64,000 nt of DNA, taken from contig NZ_JAJQXA010000006.1 of NCBI RefSeq assembly GCF_021245985.1, positions 62,001-126,000 of the forward strand, written 5' to 3'. The notes beneath the pieces are model-generated. The model was not told where the DNA came from. It made no database searches and saw only the letters and a program-made list of their open reading frames with translations. The stretch is from Flavobacterium soyae (GTDB lineage: Bacteria > Bacteroidota > Bacteroidia > Flavobacteriales > Flavobacteriaceae). Position numbers and translations under genes: made by a program. Below, in pieces: positions 58,132 to 64,000 of the stretch. The number at the start of each line of letters is the position of its first letter. The stretch's first letter is position 1.

Positions 58132-59115
58132 ATGAGAACTTCAAATCAAAATACAATACTGATTACTGGCGGAGCAGGTTTTATAGGTTCGAATCTGTCA
58201 GAATATTTTTTAGGATTAGGTCATAAGGTAATTTGTTTAGATAATTTTTCTACAGGCCATCGTCATAATTTGAAAGATATTATAAAGAATCCAAACTATA
58301 AATTGATTGAAGGCGATATAAGAAATATTGAAGATTGTATTTTAGCAGTTGAAGGTGTTGACTATGTTTTGCATCAGGCTGCGTTAGGGTCTGTGCCAAG
58401 ATCTATAAATGATCCGATAACAACTAATGAGGTAAATGTTTCAGGTTTTTTAAACATGTTAGTTGCTTCTAGAGACGCAAAAGTGAAACGTTTCGTATAT
58501 GCAGCTAGTTCATCTACTTATGGGGATTCTGAAGGATTGCCAAAAGTAGAAGATGTAATCGGGAAACCATTATCTCCTTACGCAATAACTAAATATGTAA
58601 ACGAGTTATATGCTGAAATTTTCAGCAAAACTTATGGTTTAGAAACAATCGGATTACGTTATTTTAATGTTTTTGGAAGAAAGCAAGACCCAGATGGAGC
58701 TTATGCGGCAGTGATTCCAAAATTTGTTAAACAATTAATGAATCATGAAAGCCCAATTATTAATGGCGATGGTAATTATTCACGCGATTTTACATATATA
58801 GACAACGTAATCCAAATGAATGAGCTGGCAATAACAACTCAAAATCAATCTGCTTTTAATACAGTTTATAATACGGCTTTTGGAGATCGAAACACATTAA
58901 ATGATTTGGTGCAATATTTAAAAACGTATTTGTCAGAGTTTGATCCAAAAATTGCAGATGTTGGTATAGTTTATGGCTCGAATAGAGCAGGAGATATTCC
59001 ACACTCATTAGCAAGTATTGATAAAGCAAAAAAACTGTTAGGATATAATCCAAAATATTCTTTGCAAGAAGGATTAAAAGAAGCAGTAAGCTGGTATTGG
59101 AATAATTTGAAATAA
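58132..59115 (+). CDS. UDP-GlcNAc(A) C4-epimerase, WbpP/TviC type
   Basis: 327 residues, extended SDR. NAD motif TGGAGFIGSN (12-21), SSSTY (126-130) and catalytic Tyr150-x3-Lys154 in SPYAITK. GLRYFNVFGRKQDPDGAYAAVIPKF near 173-197 resembles WbpP and TviC. It likely interconverts UDP-GlcNAc or UDP-GlcNAcA with the galacto form. With the TviB-like dehydrogenase at 61387 it would give UDP-GalNAcA, as in Vi antigen; this pathway is inferred. Confidence 0.88.
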   Translation: MRTSNQNTILITGGAGFIGSNLSEYFLGLGHKVICLDNFSTGHRHNLKDIIKNPNYKLIEGDIRNIEDCILAVEGVDYVLHQAALGSVPRSINDPITTNEVNVSGFLNMLVASRDAKVKRFVYAASSSTYGDSEGLPKVEDVIGKPLSPYAITKYVNELYAEIFSKTYGLETIGLRYFNVFGRKQDPDGAYAAVIPKFVKQLMNHESPIINGDGNYSRDFTYIDNVIQMNELAITTQNQSAFNTVYNTAFGDRNTLNDLVQYLKTYLSEFDPKIADVGIVYGSNRAGDIPHSLASIDKAKKLLGYNPKYSLQEGLKEAVSWYWNNLK

Positions 59116-59137
59116 ATATAGATAATAATTATAGTAA

Positions 59138-60529
59138 ATGGAAATTACAAAAATTTGCTGCATAGGAGCTGGTTATGTTGGAGGTCCTACAATGGCAGTG
59201 ATTGCACAAAAATGTCCACATATTCAAGTTACAGTTGTAGATTTGAATGAACAAAGAATTAAGGATTGGAATGATCCAAATACTGATAATATCCCTATTT
59301 ATGAGCCTGGGCTTGCAAAAATTGTTGCAGAAGCAAGAGGAAGAAATTTGTTTTTTTCAACAGAAGTAGAAAAAGCAATTGACGAAGCACAGATAATTTT
59401 TATCTCGGTTAATACCCCAACGAAAACTTATGGTAAAGGAAAAGGTATGGCGGCTGATTTAAAATATATTGAGTTATGCGCCAGACAAATTGCAAAAGTT
59501 GCAAAGCAAAATAAAATTGTAGTCGAAAAATCGACTTTACCCGTTCGAACCGCAGAAGCTATAAAAAGCATATTGGATAATACTGGTAATGGGGTACAAT
59601 TTCAAATTTTATCGAATCCCGAATTTTTAGCTGAAGGAACCGCAGTTACAGACCTATTAAATCCAGACCGAATTTTAATTGGAGGAGATACAACTCCAGA
59701 AGGAGAGACTGCGATTAATGCTTTGGTAAATGTTTATGCAAATTGGGTTAATAGAGATAAGATTCTAACAACAAATGTTTGGTCATCAGAATTATCTAAA
59801 TTAACGGCTAATGCATTTTTAGCACAGCGTATTTCATCTATCAATGCAATGTCTGAACTGTGTGAAAAAACCGGAGCTGATGTAAATGAAGTTGCAAGAG
59901 CAATTGGAATGGATAGTAGAATTGGACCTAAATTTTTAAAAGCTTCAGTTGGTTTTGGAGGGTCTTGTTTTCAAAAAGATATCTTAAATCTGGTTTATAT
60001 TGCTAAAACTTACGGTTTAAATGAAGTTGCAGACTATTGGGAACAGGTTATTATTATGAATGATCATCAAAAAAGAAGATTTTCAAATAAGATAGTTCAG
60101 ACTTTATATAACACTGTTGCCGACAAAAAAATTACTTTTTTAGGCTGGGCCTTCAAAAAAGACACAAACGATACTCGCGAATCTGCGGCAATTTATGTAG
60201 CAGATGATTTAATAAATGAACAAGCAAAGATTTCTGTTTATGATCCTAAAGTATCAAAAAATAAAATGTTAAGTGATTTAGATTATTTAGAAACCAGAAC
60301 TGCTGACCAAAATATTAAGTCATTAACAGTATTTAATGACGCTTATGATGCGTGTAAAGGTTCACATGCTATTGCCGTATTAACTGAATGGGATGAATTT
60401 ACAACTTATGATTGGCAAAAAATTTATCAATCAATGCACAAGCCTGCATTTGTTTTTGATGGAAGAAATATACTGGATGCAAAAAAGTTAGAATCAATTG
60501 GATTTGTTTATAAAGGAATAGGTTCTTAA
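59138..60529 (+). CDS. ugd: UDP-glucose 6-dehydrogenase, eukaryote-like type
   Basis: 463 residues. It oxidises UDP-glucose to UDP-glucuronate. The NAD motif [11 protein letters not shown] is at 8-18 and the catalytic Cys277 in [10 protein letters not shown]. Many stretches match animal and plant UGDH rather than typical bacterial Ugd: [28 protein letters not shown], the [20 protein letters not shown] run near 216-235 and [11 protein letters not shown]. It includes the long C-terminal domain and is about 70 residues longer than E. coli Ugd. Confidence 0.95.
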   Translation: MEITKICCIGAGYVGGPTMAVIAQKCPHIQVTVVDLNEQRIKDWNDPNTDNIPIYEPGLAKIVAEARGRNLFFSTEVEKAIDEAQIIFISVNTPTKTYGKGKGMAADLKYIELCARQIAKVAKQNKIVVEKSTLPVRTAEAIKSILDNTGNGVQFQILSNPEFLAEGTAVTDLLNPDRILIGGDTTPEGETAINALVNVYANWVNRDKILTTNVWSSELSKLTANAFLAQRISSINAMSELCEKTGADVNEVARAIGMDSRIGPKFLKASVGFGGSCFQKDILNLVYIAKTYGLNEVADYWEQVIIMNDHQKRRFSNKIVQTLYNTVADKKITFLGWAFKKDTNDTRESAAIYVADDLINEQAKISVYDPKVSKNKMLSDLDYLETRTADQNIKSLTVFNDAYDACKGSHAIAVLTEWDEFTTYDWQKIYQSMHKPAFVFDGRNILDAKKLESIGFVYKGIGS

Positions 60530-60613
60530 TGGTTATTCTATTGAGATAAGATTTAATATGAAGCGAGAAGAAAGCGGTTGGTTTAAGGTTTATTTTCAAT
60601 AAAAATAGAAATT

Positions 60614-61078
60614 ATGAATTGGTATGTGATTTATACAAAACCGAAATGGGAGAAAAAAGTAGCTGAACGATTTGCTGAAATAGGAATAGAGTGCTATTGT
60701 CCATTGATAATTAAAATAAAGCAATGGTCAGATAGAAAAAAAAAGGTTGAAATGCCGCTTTTTAACTCTTATGTTTTTGTAAAATTGCCAGATAATGAGA
60801 GAAATTCTGTATTTGAGATAGCAGGCGTTGTGAGATATTTATTTTGGTTAGGAAAGCCGGCAGTTGTTCGTGATGAAGAAATAAATATAATAAAGAACAG
60901 TCTTAAATCTCCTAATATTGCCGATGCTTCTGTCCTGCCGTTTCATGTTGGTGACAAAATAAAGTTAGAATCGGGTGCTTTTAATAATCAAAATGCGATT
61001 GTTCAAGAAGTTTCAAACACACATTATATTTTGATTCTTGAATCTTTAGGATGTGTATTGAAAATTAAATATAAGTAA
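60614..61078 (+). CDS. UpxY-type transcription antiterminator (NusG paralog)
   Basis: 154 residues. The N-terminal NGN domain (about 1-95) has WYVIYTKPKWEKKVAERF at 3-20 and MPLFNSYVFVKL near 48-59. The C-terminal KOW region has VGDKIKLESGAFNNQNAIVQEV near 116-137. It belongs to the specialised NusG/UpxY group that lets RNA polymerase read through the leaders of capsule operons. It is placed in the middle of the locus, 46 nt before a strong terminator (from the stop codon to the stem). Confidence 0.9.
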   Translation: MNWYVIYTKPKWEKKVAERFAEIGIECYCPLIIKIKQWSDRKKKVEMPLFNSYVFVKLPDNERNSVFEIAGVVRYLFWLGKPAVVRDEEINIIKNSLKSPNIADASVLPFHVGDKIKLESGAFNNQNAIVQEVSNTHYILILESLGCVLKIKYK

Positions 61079-61124
61079 AATTAAATCAGCTTATTTAGTC
61101 TAGAGTCGCCTCTCTTAAATATAT

Positions 61125-61170
61125 ACAGAGAATAAAATCTCATTTTAGGGGTTTTATTCTCTGTTTTTTA
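61125..61170 (+). terminator. Strong terminator inside the capsule locus
   Basis: ACAGAGAATAAAA (61125-61137) pairs perfectly over 13 bp with TTTTATTCTCTGT (61152-61164), and a T-run follows. It lies directly downstream of upxY and would stop polymerase before the sugar-nucleotide genes unless read through. Confidence 0.9.
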
Positions 61171-61286
61171 TTTGTAAATATTTTACTACACGCTGATTAT
61201 TGAAGTGTTAGTGTTTGAAATATTTGTAATTCTTTGTTTTGCTAAAGTATTACAAAAAACTATAGTGTATAAATTGACTTTTATGT

Positions 61287-61294
61287 TATATTTG
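61287..61294 (+). promoter_or_regulatory. -7 element TATATTTG before the tviB-like gene
   Basis: A full match to TANNTTTG. It gives a leader of about 86 nt before the ATG at 61387. No -33 box at normal spacing was found. Confidence 0.5.
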
Positions 61295-61341
61295 CCGAAA
61301 ATAATTTTGTGCAGTCTGGTCTCATTTTTTGTGACTCAGAA

Positions 61342-61354
61342 GGGCGAAGCCGTG
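61342..61354 (+). promoter_or_regulatory. ops-like hairpin motif in the leader
   Basis: GGGCGAAGCCGTG contains GGC-GAA-GCC, a tight stem-loop, followed by GTG. The E. coli ops element (GGCGGTAGCGTG), which recruits the NusG paralog RfaH, has the same plan of GC stem, purine-rich loop and GTG. It is the most GC-rich stretch of the gap and lies 33 nt before the start codon. A role as UpxY recruitment site is inferred. Confidence 0.4.
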
Positions 61355-61386
61355 AATTTTAATGACTGAAAACTTATAAAAAAGGA

Positions 61387-62676
61387 ATGAAATTGGAAAA
61401 AAACATAAAAATAGCTGTTATAGGGTTAGGTTATGTTGGCTTACCTTTGGCCAGATTATTCGCGACAAAATATGCCGTTGTAGGTTTTGATATAAATAAA
61501 TCGAGAATTGAAAGTTTAAATTCTGGTATAGATACTACGCTGGAGATAGATTCTAACACCTTGCAAAAGGTATTAGTTGATAATTCTGATAATAAAATAG
61601 GATTATATTGTACAGATTCTCTTGATGAAATTGTAAACTGTAATTATTTTATAATTACAGTACCTACACCGGTGGATAAAAATAATCGTCCAGATCTTAC
61701 ACCACTATATAAATCAAGCGAATCGGTTGGAAAAGTATTAAAAAATGGTGACATTGTAATTTACGAATCAACAGTTTATCCAGGTGTTACAGAAGAACAA
61801 TGTGTTCCGGTTTTAGAAAAAATTTCAGGACTTAAATTTAATGAAGACTTTTTTGTAGGTTATTCTCCTGAAAGAATAAACCCAGGGGATAAGGAACATA
61901 CTGTAGAGAAGATTTTAAAGGTAACTTCTGGTTCAACCCCAGAAATAGGACTAAAAGTAGATTCATTATATAAATCAGTGATTGTTGCCGGAACACATTT
62001 AGCGCCATCAATCAAAGTAGCCGAAGCCGCAAAAGTAATAGAGAATTCTCAAAGAGATATCAATATCGCATTTGTTAATGAGCTGGCAAAAATATTTAAT
62101 TTAATGAATATTGATACTCAGGAAGTTTTAAAGGCAGCTGGGACAAAATGGAATTTTTTACCATTTAAACCAGGTCTTGTAGGAGGTCATTGCATTGGAG
62201 TAGATCCTTATTATTTAGCCCAAAGAGCACAGGAATTTGGATATCATCCTGAAATAATTTTAGCCGGACGACGTTTAAATGACAGCATGGGCGAATACGT
62301 TGCTTCACAAATTGTAAAACTAATGATAAAAAAAGGTATCACAGTTAACGGAGCAGAACTTTTAATGTTAGGAATCACTTTTAAAGAAAACTGTCCAGAT
62401 GTTAGAAACACCAAAATAGTAGATGTAATTAAAGGTTTAACAGAATATGGAATTGTCGTTACTATATTTGATCCTTTAGCTGGGATTGAAGAGGTTAAAA
62501 AAGAATATAAATTAGAGACCAAAAAAACTTTACCAACAGAAAAATTTGATGCTATTGTTTTAGGAGTGTCACATAATGAATTTTTAAATTTAAATTTTGC
62601 TGAATTGCAAAAAGAGAACAGTTTGCTTTACGATGTAAAAGGAGTTTTAGGTTCGACGGCAGATAATAGGTTATAG
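61387..62676 (+). CDS. UDP-N-acetylglucosamine 6-dehydrogenase, TviB/WbpA type
   Basis: 429 residues. The NAD motif IGLGYVGLP is at 12-20 and catalytic Cys269 in VGGHCIGVDPYYL. It includes TVPTPVDKNNRPDL near 91-104 and YSPERINPGD near 159-168, which separate the TviB/WbpA group from Ugd. It oxidises UDP-GlcNAc (or its epimer) to the uronate. With the C4-epimerase at 58132 it predicts UDP-GalNAcA. Confidence 0.92.
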   Translation: MKLEKNIKIAVIGLGYVGLPLARLFATKYAVVGFDINKSRIESLNSGIDTTLEIDSNTLQKVLVDNSDNKIGLYCTDSLDEIVNCNYFIITVPTPVDKNNRPDLTPLYKSSESVGKVLKNGDIVIYESTVYPGVTEEQCVPVLEKISGLKFNEDFFVGYSPERINPGDKEHTVEKILKVTSGSTPEIGLKVDSLYKSVIVAGTHLAPSIKVAEAAKVIENSQRDINIAFVNELAKIFNLMNIDTQEVLKAAGTKWNFLPFKPGLVGGHCIGVDPYYLAQRAQEFGYHPEIILAGRRLNDSMGEYVASQIVKLMIKKGITVNGAELLMLGITFKENCPDVRNTKIVDVIKGLTEYGIVVTIFDPLAGIEEVKKEYKLETKKTLPTEKFDAIVLGVSHNEFLNLNFAELQKENSLLYDVKGVLGSTADNRL

Positions 62677-62708
62677 AACTTTAAAATTTCTTATTTTTAG
62701 AAAGGAAA

Positions 62709-63716
62709 ATGGAAAAAAAAAACTCGATTATACATGTTATTTTAACTGGAGGAGTAGGGAGTAGATTATGGCCTCTATCTCGTAAAAGTCAACCAAAACA
62801 ATATTTGGAAATTTTCGAAAATAAATCATTATTTGAAATGACTGTTGAACGTAATAGTCATTTAGCAGATAAAATAATGGTTGTTGGAAATGTAGATAAT
62901 CATCATTTAAGTGGAAAAGTTATGGATAAAACCAAAACTGATTACGTAAATATTGTTGAAGCTACACCAAGAAATACTGCAGCAGCGATTGCATTTGCAG
63001 CGTTTGCATCGAATCCTGACGATATATTGATTGTAACTCCATCGGATCATATTATTGATAAAATGGATGATTATAATAATGCAATCCAACAAGCAGTTAC
63101 TAAAGCTCAAGAAGGTTTTATCGTAACCTTTGGAATTATACCAACTAAGCCTGAAACAGGTTATGGATATATTGAATCAAAAGGCGATAAAGTATTATCT
63201 TTCCGAGAAAAACCAAATGAAACAACAGCAAAAGACTTTATTGCGCGAGGTAATTTTTTATGGAATAGTGGTATGTTTTGTTTCAAAGCAGGGGTACTAT
63301 TAGATGAATTGAAACAGTTTCAGCCAGATGTTTATGAAAAGTCTAAAGCTGTTTGGGAAGCTCATAAGGAGGGGTTTCTTGATTTAAATTTATCATTAGA
63401 GATTCCATCGATTAGTATAGATTACGCTGTTATGGAACGAAGTAAAAAAATCAAGGTTGTACCTGCTTCTTTTGTTTGGTCAGATTTAGGCTCGTTTGAG
63501 TCAGTTTACGAATATTTAGTAACCAAAGGACATCCGATTGATTCTAATGGAAATATGGTTATAGGCTGCGAAAAGCATACTGTATTTTTAGGATTAAAAA
63601 ATACAATTTTTGTACATACTGATACAGCTAATTTAATTTTGCAAAAAGAAAATTCGCAAGACGTAAAAGATGTATATAATGATTTAGAAAAACAAAATTC
63701 AGATTTATTAAATTAA
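62709..63716 (+). CDS. manC: Mannose-1-phosphate guanylyltransferase
   Basis: 335 residues. It makes GDP-mannose. The nucleotidyltransferase signature ILTGGVGSRLWPLSRKSQPKQYL is near 11-33, with VTPSDHIID near 113-121 and the Lys in FREKPNE near 165-171. It stops before the isomerase domain, so it is the short GMP form. The gene symbol is by analogy. Confidence 0.92.
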   Translation: MEKKNSIIHVILTGGVGSRLWPLSRKSQPKQYLEIFENKSLFEMTVERNSHLADKIMVVGNVDNHHLSGKVMDKTKTDYVNIVEATPRNTAAAIAFAAFASNPDDILIVTPSDHIIDKMDDYNNAIQQAVTKAQEGFIVTFGIIPTKPETGYGYIESKGDKVLSFREKPNETTAKDFIARGNFLWNSGMFCFKAGVLLDELKQFQPDVYEKSKAVWEAHKEGFLDLNLSLEIPSISIDYAVMERSKKIKVVPASFVWSDLGSFESVYEYLVTKGHPIDSNGNMVIGCEKHTVFLGLKNTIFVHTDTANLILQKENSQDVKDVYNDLEKQNSDLLN

Positions 63717-63728
63717 TTGAAATTTAAA

Positions 63729-64000
63729 ATGAAAAAAATTCTTATAACTGGCGGTGCTGGTTTCATTGGTTCTCATGTAGTAAGACGTTTTGTAAATAAA
63801 TATCCAGATTATCAGATTTTTAATTTAGATGCCCTGACTTATGCTGGTAATTTGGAAAACATTAAAGATATTGAAAATAAATCAAATTATACTTTTGTAA
63901 AAGGAGATATTGTAGAAGAAAATTTTATAAATGAACTTTTCTCAACACATAATTTTGATGGGGTATTACACTTAGCAGCAGAATCACATGTTGATCGTTC
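63729..64000 (+). CDS. rmlB: dTDP-glucose 4,6-dehydratase, cut by the window edge
   Basis: The first 90 codons are visible. MKKILITGGAGFIGSHVVRR has the NAD motif GGAGFIGS, then NLDALTYAGNLENI near 35-48 and the RmlB-type LAAESHVDRS near 81-90. It starts dTDP-rhamnose or related 6-deoxy sugar synthesis. It follows the guanylyltransferase after 12 nt; the remaining genes lie beyond 64000. Confidence 0.9.
   Translation, partial: MKKILITGGAGFIGSHVVRRFVNKYPDYQIFNLDALTYAGNLENIKDIENKSNYTFVKGDIVEENFINELFSTHNFDGVLHLAAESHVDR

Larger units (their letters stand above)
61079..61386. other. 308-bp regulatory gap after upxY
   Basis: No gene is visible. It contains, in order, an intrinsic terminator (61125-61170), about 115 bp of plain AT-rich DNA, a -7 element (61287-61294) and a leader with a GC-rich hairpin (61342-61354). 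This is the largest gap in the capsule locus. Confidence 0.8.

Noticed and set aside
61079..61124. tRNA-like or small RNA gene after upxY
   Set aside because: Only a 4-bp AGAG/CTCT stem; no cloverleaf and no T-loop sequence.

Overview
The window is a low-GC chromosomal segment from a member of the Bacteroidota, most likely the genus Flavobacterium. The evidence is a SusC/SusD pair, a RagA-type receptor, an S46 dipeptidyl peptidase, an UpxY-type NusG paralog, TANNTTTG promoter elements in place of the sigma70 consensus, almost no Shine-Dalgarno sequences, A-rich start regions, and gene content typical of flavobacteria. The genus is inferred from gene content, not from 16S. I see no tRNA, rRNA, CRISPR array, prophage or insertion sequence.

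Layout. (1) 1-4,300, minus strand: a TonB-dependent receptor abutting a small HEAT-like protein, then a lipoprotein of the sorbosone/glucose dehydrogenase type. (2) 4,480-8,200, plus strand: hpt, adk, a CNNM/CorC-type membrane protein and obg. (3) 8,270-11,100, minus strand: two tandem secreted paralogs of unknown function and a small outer-membrane barrel. (4) 11,400-22,430, mixed strands: an S46 peptidase, mpl, a DUF1287 lipoprotein, radC, a HAD phosphatase, rarA, a rhomboid protease, a DUF2490 protein and rlmB. (5) 22,510-29,025, minus strand: a SusD/SusC pair with no enzymes beside it and a short Omp85-like protein. (6) 29,209-46,575, plus strand: the ribosomal superoperon. rpsL-rpsG-fusA-rpsJ ends at a strong terminator, and rplC starts a second unit that runs through secY, infA, rpmJ, rpsM, rpsK, rpsD and rpoA to rplQ. 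(7) 46,800-54,800: carA, eno, gltA, two amidino-hydrolases, marC, a CoA-binding protein and recR. (8) 54,866-64,000, plus strand: the start of a capsule/exopolysaccharide locus with Wza-like and Wzc-like export proteins, a UDP-sugar C4-epimerase, a eukaryote-type UDP-glucose dehydrogenase, upxY, a terminator, a TviB-like dehydrogenase, a mannose-1-phosphate guanylyltransferase and a truncated rmlB.

How the parts work together. The capsule genes predict UDP-glucuronate, UDP-GalNAc-uronate, GDP-mannose and dTDP-6-deoxyhexose precursors feeding a Wzx/Wzy/Wza/Wzc-type export system; the glycosyltransferases must lie beyond the right edge. The upxY gene sits just before an intrinsic terminator and an untranslated leader that carries a small ops-like hairpin, which suggests processive antitermination inside the locus. 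Compared with the textbook order, the ribosomal cluster lacks tuf between fusA and rpsJ and lacks adk and map after secY; adk lies 37 kb away, between hpt and obg.

Most of the window is conserved housekeeping DNA. The best leads are regulatory: the upxY/terminator/ops-like leader, the hairpin leaders before rpsD and rplC, two genes (recR, rlmB) whose promoter elements lie so close to the start codon that leaderless mRNAs are predicted, and recurrent inverted repeats between genes.
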